Shown: positions 17,590 to 26,591, counted from the first letter of the stretch. The stretch: 35,275 bases of DNA from Gammaproteobacteria bacterium UBA4421 (GCA_002389675.1 DGQF01000039.1:1-35275), one strand, 5' to 3'. Notes: generated by a model not told the origin, from the sequence alone. A program made the numbers and translations.

Positions 17590-18520
17590 CTGTTAGCGTT
17601 TGTTTTAGACCGCTATCGTATTGCGCTTGATGGGCCTGTTTGTGCCATTGTAAGAGCAAGAATTTAAGGCTCATCGCCACTGCCATGGGGTCATCGAACA
17701 TCATGTGATGGTAGGTCCCGGGGATGGTGATTGTGGGCAGATAGCCGGCGGTTATGGTGAGCATGTTGTCAGCAAAGTAAGCACCCTCGTCTTCGCTCAT
17801 TTCGCCGAGCATGAGCGCACTTTGGCATTTTAGGTTGGCAAATTTAGTCTGCTGATCAGCCCCCATTTCCAAGTAGTCGAAAAGTCCGGGGTCAAACTTC
17901 CAAGTCCAGCCGCCTGCCACTGCTTTTAGGCCGTATTCGGCGATATGACGCAACACGGCAGGGTGCACGCCGGGCTGTTCGGGGATGAATCTGAATCGGC
18001 CTAGGGCCGTGTTTTTATCGTCGTAAACGCGCAGTTTTCGGCCGGGTTGGACTCCTTCACGCTCGACTCTCATGCCCCATTCAATGAAGTTTTCAGGTGG
18101 TGCGACCGTGAAATCCATGAACACAATGCCGCCTAAATCTGCGCTGTAATGGTGGCCGGTCTCCAGTGCCGCATAGCCGCCGAAACTGTGGCCGACGACA
18201 TAAGGTTTGGGGCCCAGCTGAGCCGCCTCGCAGACGGCCCAGACCTCTTCAGCGAATAATTCTCCGCTGTAGCGGGTGCGCCAGTCGCTGTCGCCGTTGC
18301 CTGATAGATCCAAGGCCACGACACGAAAACGGTCAGCCAGAAAAGGCGCGGTGAAACGCCACCACTCAAGATGAGCGTTGCTGCCGTGAATTAAAACCAC
18401 CCCGGGTTGGCCAATGTCGCCCCAAGTTGCGTAGTTGATGTTGGCGCCGGCGACGGTGACCTGGCCTCGCTCACTGGGTGTCGATTGTGCGCGTTCGAAC
18501 CAAAACGGTAAGTCAGACAT
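17582..18520 (-). CDS. Alpha/beta-fold hydrolase
   Basis: A 312-residue alpha/beta hydrolase of the Abhydrolase_1 type. HGSNAHLEWW (from residue 45) forms the oxyanion region, the nucleophile is Ser112 in GHSFGG, and DLSGNGDSDW matches the strand-6 region. A late histidine in TIPGTYHHMMFDDP is the likely catalytic His. No signal peptide is seen, so it should act in the cytoplasm on an ester, lactone or similar bond. The gene is divergent from the class III CoA-transferase homologue across 149 bases and converges on the GPH symporter. Together with the secreted esterase it suggests breakdown of an ester-containing compound; the identity is unknown. Confidence 0.88.
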   Translation of the reverse strand: MSDLPFWFERAQSTPSERGQVTVAGANINYATWGDIGQPGVVLIHGSNAHLEWWRFTAPFLADRFRVVALDLSGNGDSDWRTRYSGELFAEEVWAVCEAAQLGPKPYVVGHSFGGYAALETGHHYSADLGGIVFMDFTVAPPENFIEWGMRVEREGVQPGRKLRVYDDKNTALGRFRFIPEQPGVHPAVLRHIAEYGLKAVAGGWTWKFDPGLFDYLEMGADQQTKFANLKCQSALMLGEMSEDEGAYFADNMLTITAGYLPTITIPGTYHHMMFDDPMAVAMSLKFLLLQWHKQAHQAQYDSGLKQTLTGT

Positions 18521-18669
18521 AGTGCGGCTGATGCTCCTTTAGTGTGGGGCACGTTCTGTGCCACGGTGAAAACCGCAAACCCTATCATGGCCTCTGAACG
18601 CTCGCACGGGTTAGCGGGGCCATGGTAGGGTAACGCAGGTTATCAGCAGTAGGCCATGGAGACCCAGCT

Positions 18670-19872
18670 ATGACACATTTACTCGAAGACATTACCGTGA
18701 TTGACGCGGCGACCTATCTTGCCGGACCTGGCGCGGCGACGATTTTGTCGGACTTTGGGGCCAAGGTCATCAAAATTGAACCCCCCGGCGGGGATGGATA
18801 TCGCGCGCTTGCTGGTGGCTACAAAGTGCCCTTTCATTGGTTGCTCACTTCCCGCAATAAACACAGTCTTGCCGTGGATCTTACGAAAGATGCTGGGCAG
18901 CAGTTATTGCATGAGTTGCTGGCCCGTGCGGATGTGCTGACATCCAATTTTATGAAATCGCAGTTGGAAAAGTTTAACCTTGAATACGAAACACTCAAGG
19001 CCCTGAACCCGCGTCTTATTGTGGCGCATATCAGCGGTTACGGTTTAGAGGGGGAAGAGGCCAACCGACGGGCGTTTGATGTCACGGGCTGGTGGGCGCG
19101 CTCGGGCATGATGGAGTTTATTCGGGAGCCGGGTCAGACACCTTTGCCGATGGCCCCGGGCATGGGTGACCACAGCACGGCAACGGCTTTGTTTGGTGCA
19201 ATCATGATGGGTTTGTATCGGCGCGAGCTGACCGGTGAAGGTTCATTTGTTTCGACGTCCCTCGCGGCCAACGGCGTTTGGGCGAACGGTATGGCGCTTC
19301 AGGGTGTGATTGCCGGAAATGATATCGGCACTTATCGGCAAAAAAAGGGGTGGCCTAATCCTTTTTCCGACGCGTACCCCTGTCGCGATGGTGGATTTGT
19401 TGTGTTGGCCATTATCAATACGCAGCGCGAGTATCCCCAACTGGCAAAAGCGCTGGATTGTGCAGCGTGGTTAGAGGATCCCCGGTTCAGCACGGTGGCC
19501 GCAGTGATGAAACATCGCCCCGAGTTTCGTCTGGCGATGAATGAGGCTTTCTCTGCTTTAACATACGCTGAGATTCGTGATCGATTAGATCACGCAGGAG
19601 TGACCTATAGCCGTGTTCAGCCCATGGCAGATGTGTTGACCGATGAGCAGCTGCGAGCCAATGACATTGTTATCGAAACTCATGATCCAGGTGAAGGGTA
19701 TGAGTTGACAATTAATAGCCCAATTAATGTGCGCGAAGCGCCTAAACGCGCGCCGCAAAGAGCGCCGGATGTGGGGGCTGATACTGTTGCGGTGCTGCAG
19801 GATCTTAATTTTGAGGCTTCTTATATTCAGGAGCTGCTGCAGGCTCAGGTGATCTTTACGTCGCAGTCTTGA
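18670..19872 (+). CDS. Class III CoA-transferase homologue (CaiB/BaiF), catalytic Asp position is Ser
   Basis: A 400-residue protein of the family III CoA-transferases. It opens with VIDAATYLAGPGAATILSDF and AKVIKIEPPGGDGYR, and shows the SRNKHSLAVDLTKDAG and HISGYGLEG segments. In formyl-CoA transferase and its relatives a VDxSxxD-like stretch carries the Asp that forms the acyl anhydride. In my by-eye alignment the same stretch here is FVSTSLAANG, with Ser195 where the Asp should be. A subgroup with a TSL(L/A)ANG motif exists in my recollection, so this may be a family branch with altered chemistry rather than damage. The family moves CoA between carboxylic acids or racemises acyl-CoAs. No strong ribosome binding site is seen before ATG 18670 (GGAGACC, weak). 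Confidence 0.87.
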   Translation: MTHLLEDITVIDAATYLAGPGAATILSDFGAKVIKIEPPGGDGYRALAGGYKVPFHWLLTSRNKHSLAVDLTKDAGQQLLHELLARADVLTSNFMKSQLEKFNLEYETLKALNPRLIVAHISGYGLEGEEANRRAFDVTGWWARSGMMEFIREPGQTPLPMAPGMGDHSTATALFGAIMMGLYRRELTGEGSFVSTSLAANGVWANGMALQGVIAGNDIGTYRQKKGWPNPFSDAYPCRDGGFVVLAIINTQREYPQLAKALDCAAWLEDPRFSTVAAVMKHRPEFRLAMNEAFSALTYAEIRDRLDHAGVTYSRVQPMADVLTDEQLRANDIVIETHDPGEGYELTINSPINVREAPKRAPQRAPDVGADTVAVLQDLNFEASYIQELLQAQVIFTSQS

Positions 19873-19916
19873 CGAGCAGTGGGTGCAAAGACTGCATCCG
19901 TGCTGTGGACGTTGCG

Positions 19917-21086
19917 TCAGTAGCGGGTGCGGATTTGATGTTCGAAGTCCAGCCATTGTCCGTGCACGGTTTGAAAAGGTACTTTGAGCTGGCAGGCTGG
20001 GGTTGATTCGGGTACCCGTTTGGCGGCATATCCAGCGGACAGCGACAGTGTTTCTTGGGCGCCCGCTTTTAGGCTGAGTGTAGGGATGGTCTTGGGGGTG
20101 ATCTGCCAGCGATGATCTGCTGAGGTGCACGCAGCGAAGACCGCAATGTCGCGCTTCGAGGTGTTGCGCAGGGTGATGTTCAGCGTATAGGTGCCCTGCT
20201 GATTCGTAGGTTCCAGACGCACAGAGCGCGGGGCCAATTTGCGGGTGAGATCAAAAAAATCGTAGTTGTCTTGAGGGTGGGCCGCATTTTGCGCCAGGAT
20301 CGCATCTGCTTTGATCACAGCCACGTCAACCTCAGCGCCGCGCACGGATACCTGTAGCAAGTGATGAAAGCTGCCAATGGCGTCTTCATCGTGTGCCGAT
20401 GTGGCAGCGGCGTTGGTCATGGTGTAGGCGATCCCATCACGTTCGTAGAAGTGATAGTGGTGATGATGGCCGTAAAATACATGGGATACCCCATGATCTA
20501 CGAAGAGTTGGTGCAGGGCCTCGGCGTCTCGCAGCAAGGCGGGTGGCCGATGCATGAAAATAAAAGTGTGAGCGTGCTGACGTTCGCTCAGTGTGCGTTT
20601 GAGCCACTTGAGTTGCTCTCCGTTAATCCGATTGGCGCCCGCGCTTGAATCACTGTTCAAGCCCACCAGAAGGGTGTTTTTATAAACGAAGGAAAAGTAG
20701 AGCGGTCCCCAAGTTTCTTCAAACATCGATTCAAGCCGCGGGTCCACTTTTTTCTCACCGTTAAAAACGTCGTGATTGCCGGGGACCGCGATGTACGAAA
20801 TTGGGCCCAATGGTTCAATTTGTTGCGCAAAACGTTGCCACTGTTTTTGAATGACCGTCAGATCGCTGTGATATCCCTCAATGAGATCTCCGACCTGAAT
20901 CACAAAGGCCGGGCGCAGGCGCCTGGTCTGGTCAACAATTCGATTGAATTTGGTGGGGTTGTGTAATTGGGCGTCACCCAGGACAACAAAGTGAAATTCG
21001 TCAGCTTCTTCTGCAGGCGGTTGCAGACTGGCGCCCAAGCAGCTCACGAGCGCCAGCAGTTTAATCCATGCTAGGCGCTGCGGCAT
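19917..21086 (-). CDS. Exported calcineurin-like metallophosphoesterase
   Basis: A 389-residue protein with an N-terminal signal peptide (LAWIKLLALVSCLGASLQ) and a calcineurin-like phosphoesterase domain. Metal ligands can be followed: Asp38 (VVLGDAQ, with Gln in place of the common His at position 40), Asp67 (QVGDL), Asn104-His105 (PGNHDVF), the His of MHRPPAL, and YGHHHHYHF. About 110 C-terminal residues form a beta-rich region with immunoglobulin-like character (TYTLNITLRNTSKRDIAVF). It probably hydrolyses phosphoesters in the periplasm; the substrate is unknown. Its start overlaps the 3' end of the M19 dipeptidase gene by 16 bases, so the two are co-transcribed with the dipeptidase first. 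Confidence 0.88.
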   Translation of the reverse strand: MPQRLAWIKLLALVSCLGASLQPPAEEADEFHFVVLGDAQLHNPTKFNRIVDQTRRLRPAFVIQVGDLIEGYHSDLTVIQKQWQRFAQQIEPLGPISYIAVPGNHDVFNGEKKVDPRLESMFEETWGPLYFSFVYKNTLLVGLNSDSSAGANRINGEQLKWLKRTLSERQHAHTFIFMHRPPALLRDAEALHQLFVDHGVSHVFYGHHHHYHFYERDGIAYTMTNAAATSAHDEDAIGSFHHLLQVSVRGAEVDVAVIKADAILAQNAAHPQDNYDFFDLTRKLAPRSVRLEPTNQQGTYTLNITLRNTSKRDIAVFAACTSADHRWQITPKTIPTLSLKAGAQETLSLSAGYAAKRVPESTPACQLKVPFQTVHGQWLDFEHQIRTRY

Positions 21087-22351
21087 TGGATCGCCGTGCC
21101 CTGAGATTCAGCATAGTCCTCCGCGGCGCGCCACACCCGCAAACTGTTACCGCCTAAAATTTGTTGGATATCCGGCTCGCTGTAGCCTCGATCAAGTAAG
21201 CCCTGAATCAGGTTTGGATAGGTGGAAACGTCTTTGAGATGGGTGGGTAGGGTGTCACCTACGCCGTCATAATCCGAGCCGATACCGACAGCGTCAATGC
21301 CCCCTAATTCAACCACCCGGTCGATATGATCCAAGACATTTTCGATGCTGGCATAGGGATAAGGGTGGCGCTCACTGTAGGCTTTGCGATACTCGAGTAG
21401 GGCAGGATCGTCGTCAGGCAGTTGTTGGTTTTGCTGGTAGGCAAGCACCGCTGCGTTGCGCTGCGCGCTGAAGTCCTGTGCAGCGCGATGTAAAAAGGCC
21501 GAGCCATAGTTGATTTGAATGACGCCACCTTGTTTGGCCAGTGCAACTACCATGTCGTCACTCATGTTGCGTTTGAAGTCAGGCGTAAAATGGCGCAAGG
21601 ATGAATGTGTGGCCAGCACCGGGGTTTGTGTCAGAGCCATGACCTGCCAAAAGGCGTTGTCCGAGATGTGCGAGACGTCAACCATTATTCCCAGGCGATT
21701 CATTTGAGGAATTAATGCCTTGCCGAATTCAGAGAGCCCTTGCCAGTGCTCGTTGCTGTCGTAGCTTGAGTCACTGATGTGATTACTTTTGGAATGGGCG
21801 AGCGTGATATAGCGGATGCCTTGATCAAAAAAGTAGGTCAGATGATCAATTTGACCGCTGATTGGTCCCCCGTTTTCCATACCTAGAGGCAGTGAAATTA
21901 GATTTTGCTCGAAATGTCGCGCGAGGTCTTCGCTACAGGTGGCAATGGCAAATTTATCAGGATGCTCAGCGGCCAGTTGTTCAACGCTGGCGATGCTCTG
22001 CACTGCAAACTCATAAGCCTCACCAGAGGCATCTTTGCTGGCTGGAATATAAATGGACATAAAGGGTGCGTTTAAGCCGCCGGCCATTGCGCGAGGGTAA
22101 TCAAAATCCCCTGCTGTGGTCGCCTGGCTGACGTCGTCTGGGTTGCGATAAAGGCGATAGGGCACGTCGATATGTGTGTCGATGATCAAGGTGTCTCGAG
22201 CGATGCGTCTGGCGTCGTTGCTGACGCGCATGGCGCTAACGGCTACTTCGCCGGGTATTACATTGATGGGGTTCTCGGTGGAAGACGGCTGGGAGCAGCC
22301 AGAGTTGGCGAGAAACAGTAGGAGCGTTAGAAGTGATGTGGCGTATTTCAT
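21071..22351 (-). CDS. M19 (renal-type) membrane dipeptidase, lipoprotein
   Basis: A 426-residue dipeptidase of peptidase family M19. The N-terminus (LLTLLLFLANSGC) is a lipoprotein-like signal with Cys19 as the likely lipidated residue, although Asn at -3 is not ideal. The binuclear zinc ligands are visible: His60 and Asp62 (DTHIDVP), Glu158 (GMENGGPISG), His226 (VDVSHISD) and His247 (THSSLRHF), with a later Asp in GIGSDYDGVG. Members cleave dipeptides, including those with a C-terminal D-residue, so it may help use peptides or cell-wall fragments. The following metallophosphoesterase gene overlaps by 16 bases. It is divergent from the selenoprotein operon across 81 bases. Confidence 0.93.
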   Translation of the reverse strand: MKYATSLLTLLLFLANSGCSQPSSTENPINVIPGEVAVSAMRVSNDARRIARDTLIIDTHIDVPYRLYRNPDDVSQATTAGDFDYPRAMAGGLNAPFMSIYIPASKDASGEAYEFAVQSIASVEQLAAEHPDKFAIATCSEDLARHFEQNLISLPLGMENGGPISGQIDHLTYFFDQGIRYITLAHSKSNHISDSSYDSNEHWQGLSEFGKALIPQMNRLGIMVDVSHISDNAFWQVMALTQTPVLATHSSLRHFTPDFKRNMSDDMVVALAKQGGVIQINYGSAFLHRAAQDFSAQRNAAVLAYQQNQQLPDDDPALLEYRKAYSERHPYPYASIENVLDHIDRVVELGGIDAVGIGSDYDGVGDTLPTHLKDVSTYPNLIQGLLDRGYSEPDIQQILGGNSLRVWRAAEDYAESQGTAIQCRSA

Positions 22352-22432
22352 CAGGTCAGTCTACCGATACCACCGCAATAGAGTAAACTGTCTTCTGACG
22401 TCTATTCAGCCCTATGGCTTGGGAGTATTACA

Positions 22433-22975
22433 ATGATCCGCTTTATTGACCCTCGGGGTGAGATTCGCACGCCGCTGCAGCCTTACGAGTTGGCTTATGA
22501 CCTGAATAAGGGGGATTCGCAAGCGGCTGTTGGACTCCTCGCGAACGGTTTTCCCGACTCTGTTAACTTTCTGCATTTCATTGGAGAAGCGCTGCGCAAA
22601 CGCTTTCCTGGGATTACTGTGAAAGCGTGGAATAAAGGTAATGCATCCATCGCTGCGCCGTCGGACATGTTGAGTGAGATCCAAAGCGAATGTCAGATAG
22701 TAATTGCCGCTTACGGACATTGAGGCAGTTGTACAACCGGCACCGTGCGTGACGGCATTAATCTGGCTCTGTTGGGTATTCCGGCGGTGGCGCTGATCAC
22801 TGAAGAGTTTTGGCCGCAGGGTGATTTTGTGGCGCAGTCTTTGGGCATGCCAGATATACCTCGTGTGCAGCTTCCTCACCCGGTGGCGGGTACGGGTGAA
22901 GCCCGTATGGGTGAGATTGCTGAGCAAGTTGTCGATGCGATCATAAAGCAATTTATGCCCGTGAAAGCCTCATGA
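22433..22975 (+). CDS. UGSC-family selenoprotein (in-frame TGA = selenocysteine at codon 97)
   Basis: One frame from ATG 22433 (GGGAG seven bases upstream) to TGA 22973-22975 encodes 180 residues if the TGA at 22721-22723 is read as selenocysteine. The sequence around it is AAYGH-Sec-GSCTTGTVRDG, which recreates the Sec-Gly-Ser-Cys motif of the UGSC family. Residues after it (INLALLGIPAVALITEEF, then LPHPVAGTGE) fit the family as I recall it, where the GIPxV and HP segments are shared. The upstream half is a short alpha/beta stretch (VGLLANGFPDSVNFLHFI, ITVKAWNKG). The Sec and the Cys three residues on make a redox pair like CxxC. The function of the family is unknown to me. Its stop overlaps the next gene's start (ATGA). 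Standard gene callers would report two fragments, 22433-22723 and 22745-22975. Confidence 0.87.
22721..22756 (+). promoter_or_regulatory. Candidate bacterial SECIS hairpin after the selenocysteine codon
   Basis: The UGA is at 22721-22723. CCGT (22743-22746) and ACGG (22752-22755) form a 4-bp stem with the 5-base loop GCGTG, extendable by G22740-C22756 across a 2-base bulge. The loop begins with G and starts 23 bases after the UGA. Bacterial SECIS elements bound by SelB usually have a small apical loop with a G in its first two positions, roughly 16-37 bases after UGA. The stem is short, so the match is moderate, and a 3-bp alternative with a larger loop (22737-22755) also exists. Confidence 0.6.
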
Positions 22976-24057
22976 GTGCTTTGTTAGAATCTGTTGATGA
23001 AGCGCAGGCGCTGGAGCAATTGCATGCGCTTGGCTGCACCGACGGGTTGCCGGTGGTGATTCCGACCGTGGCGCGGGTGACGCGGATGGTACTCGCCAGT
23101 GGTCTTGATGCTGATCTGCTGCTGGGCGAAATGGGCCCGATGATGGGATCCGCCACGGTTCAAAAAGTTGCCGTTGCAGCGGTGATGGCAGGGGCGCTGC
23201 CCGACTATATGCCGGTGATTATTGCCGCTGTTAAAGCTGTTATTGCCCCGCAGTTTGATTTGACGGAAATGCAGGCGACAACCCACTGCACGGCGCCTCT
23301 GATTATTGTCAACGGTCCTGCACGCTTCGACTGCGGGCCTGTGGCCTCAGGATTTGGTGCGTTGGGCCCGGGTCATCGAGCCAATGCCAGCATCGGGCGC
23401 GCGTTGCGCCTTGCAATGATGAACATTGGCGGTGCGCGGCCGGGTTCGTCAGATATGGCTCTGCTGGGGCATCCGGGTAAGTTTACATATTGCCTGGCCG
23501 AAGATGAGGAGCATTCTCCTTTCCCACCGATGCATGTAGGGCTGGGGTATGCCAGTAGTGACAGCGTCGTGACCGTTATTGGCGCTGAGGCGCCTCACTC
23601 TGTGTTGTTTAGCTGTGATGCGGATGACCCCCAAGAGGCAGAGAACTTTTTGGCTCAACTGGCGGTGGGAATTGCCAATATGGCTACCAACAATGCCATC
23701 TTGACGGGCGGTGCTGCAGTGGTGGTGCTCAATCCTGAACACGCGGAGGTGTTTGCGCGTGCAGGTCTTACCCGAGAAGCGGTAAGACAGCGGTTATGGA
23801 CCTTGACGCATTTGCCGATAGCTCAGTTGCGCCAATACGGGGGGGCGTTTGCCGATAGATTTGCTGGCCGTGAGGGCGATTATCGCGCGTTCAACCAGCC
23901 GGAGGACATTCTTATTCTGGTGGCCGGTGGCAGTGGCTTGTATTCCATGGTGATGCCAAGTTGGTGTGCAGGTGCACACCACAACAGTGCAGTCAGCATG
24001 GCCATAGACAATAATCAATTTTGTGAAATACCGAGTGTCTCGGTGAGCGAACAATAA
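22972..24057 (+). CDS. Conserved protein of unknown function, partner of the UGSC selenoprotein
   Basis: A 361-residue soluble-looking protein that I cannot assign to a characterised family. It starts by overlapping the selenoprotein stop (ATGA), so translation is coupled and about equal amounts are expected. Visible features are a near-N-terminal GCTDGLPVVIPT (Cys22), a glycine-rich MGPMMGSATVQKVAVAAVMAG, TTHCTAPLIIVNGP (Cys106), ARFDCGPVASGFG (Cys121), FSCDADDP (Cys215), and a C-terminal LVAGGSGLYSMVMPSWCAGAHH (in parts; Cys332). The motif-like density of Gly, His and Cys suggests an enzyme rather than a structural protein. I infer that it forms a complex or a redox relay with the selenoprotein, but nothing in the sequence proves it. 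No transmembrane segment or signal peptide is evident. Confidence 0.85.
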   Translation: MSALLESVDEAQALEQLHALGCTDGLPVVIPTVARVTRMVLASGLDADLLLGEMGPMMGSATVQKVAVAAVMAGALPDYMPVIIAAVKAVIAPQFDLTEMQATTHCTAPLIIVNGPARFDCGPVASGFGALGPGHRANASIGRALRLAMMNIGGARPGSSDMALLGHPGKFTYCLAEDEEHSPFPPMHVGLGYASSDSVVTVIGAEAPHSVLFSCDADDPQEAENFLAQLAVGIANMATNNAILTGGAAVVVLNPEHAEVFARAGLTREAVRQRLWTLTHLPIAQLRQYGGAFADRFAGREGDYRAFNQPEDILILVAGGSGLYSMVMPSWCAGAHHNSAVSMAIDNNQFCEIPSVSVSEQ

Positions 24058-24073
24058 TATTCAGGAGCTGAGA

Positions 24074-25594
24074 ATGACGCTGATAAAACAAGAGGACCTA
24101 ATCAGCAGTGTGGCCGATGCACTGCAGTTTATCTCGTATTACCACCCAGTCGACTTTATCCGCGCTATGCGCGGTGCCTGGGAGCGGGAAGAGGCGCCTG
24201 CGGCGAAAGCCGCCCTGACTCAGGTGCTGGTTAATTCGCGTATGTGTGCCATTGGCAAGCGGCCGATCTGCCAAGACACAGGCATTGTGAACGTTTTTAT
24301 CAGTGTTGGCATGAACGTGCAGTGGGAGGCTGAACTTGGGCTGGAGGACATGATCAATGCTGGCGTGCGCAGGGCCTACACCCATCCGGAAAATGTCTTG
24401 CGAGGCTCGGTGTTAACGGACCCAGACGGGGCCAGAAGCAACACTAACGATAATACGCCAGCGGTCATACACACCAAAATAGTGCCAGGTGACAAGGTAG
24501 AGATTGAAATTGCGGCCAAGGGTGGCGGCAGCGAGGCCAAAGCTAAATTTGCGATGCTCAATCCATCAGATGATGTTGTGGAGTGGGTGCTTAATGTCGT
24601 GCCGACGATGGGTGCGGGGTGGTGTCCGCCAGGGCTGTTGGGCGTCGGTATTGGCGGCACGCCTGAGAAAGCTATGTTGTTGGCCAAAGAATCACTGATG
24701 GAGCCAATCGACATGCATGAACTGCAAGCGCGTGGTGCAAATGATCATTATGAAGCCATGCGCTTGGAGTTATTTGAAAAGGTCAATGCTCTAGGTATAG
24801 GCGCGCAGGGTTTAGGAGGGTTGACGACTGTTTTAGATGTCAAAGTCAAACAGTATCCGACGCACGCCGCGAACAAGCCCGTGGCCGTGATTCCCAATTG
24901 TTCGGCAACGCGACATGTTCACTTTTGCTTAGATGGCAGTGGCCCTGCCGAGTTTTCTCCACCAGATTTGGCGGAATGGCCAGAGATCGAGTTTGAAATG
25001 GGGGATGAGGTGAAGCGCGTCAATGTCGATGAATTGACGCCACAATCGATTCGGGCGCTCAAGTCAGGTGACACATTATTGCTGTCGGGCAAAATTCTCA
25101 CCGGTAGAGATGCCGCTCATAAAAAAATTGTTGACCTTATCGAAAGAGGTGAGCCCTTGCCGGTAGATTTTACCAATCGGTTAATTTACTACGTTGGGCC
25201 GGTTGATCCTGTGGGCGATGAAGTGGTGGGGCCGGCGGGGCCAACCACAGCCACCCGTATGGACAAATTCACGCGCACCATGCTTGAGCAAACGGGCCTT
25301 GCCGGAATGATTGGCAAAGCGGAGCGTGGCCAAGTGGCCATTGAAGCTATTCGTGACAACAAAGCGGTCTCGATGATTGCTGTTGGTGGAGCGGCCTATT
25401 TGGTGGCAAAAGCGATCACAAAATCGACGTTACTGGCGTTCCCGGAATTAGGCATGGAAGCGATTTATGAGTTTGAGGTGAAAGATATGCCCGTCACCGT
25501 TGCGGTGGACGCGGCCGGAGAGTCGGTACACATTCAAGGACCTAAAATTTGGTCGCAAGAAATTGCACAGCGTATCGCCGCCAAGCAAATTTAG
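24074..25594 (+). CDS. Class I fumarate hydratase ([4Fe-4S])
   Basis: A 506-residue class I fumarase, which interconverts fumarate and malate in the TCA cycle and uses an oxygen-sensitive [4Fe-4S] cluster. The likely cluster ligands are Cys66 (PICQDTG), Cys184 (GAGWCPPG) and Cys276 (PNCSATRH); the spacings of 118 and 92 residues are close to those known for E. coli FumA. The NTNDNTPA, GGSEAKAKFAML, HFCLDGSGPAEF and YYVGPVDPVGDEVVGPAGPTTATRMD segments also agree. The length suits the one-chain form seen in Pseudomonas-like bacteria. CAGGAG lies just before ATG 24074, only 16 bases after the partner gene, so it is probably the third gene of the selenoprotein operon. It converges on trxB. Confidence 0.94.
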   Translation: MTLIKQEDLISSVADALQFISYYHPVDFIRAMRGAWEREEAPAAKAALTQVLVNSRMCAIGKRPICQDTGIVNVFISVGMNVQWEAELGLEDMINAGVRRAYTHPENVLRGSVLTDPDGARSNTNDNTPAVIHTKIVPGDKVEIEIAAKGGGSEAKAKFAMLNPSDDVVEWVLNVVPTMGAGWCPPGLLGVGIGGTPEKAMLLAKESLMEPIDMHELQARGANDHYEAMRLELFEKVNALGIGAQGLGGLTTVLDVKVKQYPTHAANKPVAVIPNCSATRHVHFCLDGSGPAEFSPPDLAEWPEIEFEMGDEVKRVNVDELTPQSIRALKSGDTLLLSGKILTGRDAAHKKIVDLIERGEPLPVDFTNRLIYYVGPVDPVGDEVVGPAGPTTATRMDKFTRTMLEQTGLAGMIGKAERGQVAIEAIRDNKAVSMIAVGGAAYLVAKAITKSTLLAFPELGMEAIYEFEVKDMPVTVAVDAAGESVHIQGPKIWSQEIAQRIAAKQI

Positions 25595-25619
25595 AGCCGT
25601 GCTGTGGGCGGCAGGTGAG

Positions 25620-26591
<972 letters not shown>

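Noticed and set aside
19585..20130. 181-residue frame across the CoA-transferase and phosphoesterase ends
   Set aside because: It overlaps two well-supported genes and has low-complexity Arg/Ser/Leu composition.
22721..22723. TGA as a nonsense mutation making a pseudogene, or a sequencing error
   Set aside because: It falls exactly on the first residue of a known Sec-Gly-Ser-Cys motif, has a hairpin at SECIS distance, and both halves of the frame look intact. Selenocysteine explains it better, although the sel genes could not be checked here.
22412..22951. 179-residue frame on the opposite strand of the selenoprotein
   Set aside because: Arginine-, histidine- and threonine-rich chance translation with no family features; the forward frame with Sec accounts for the region.
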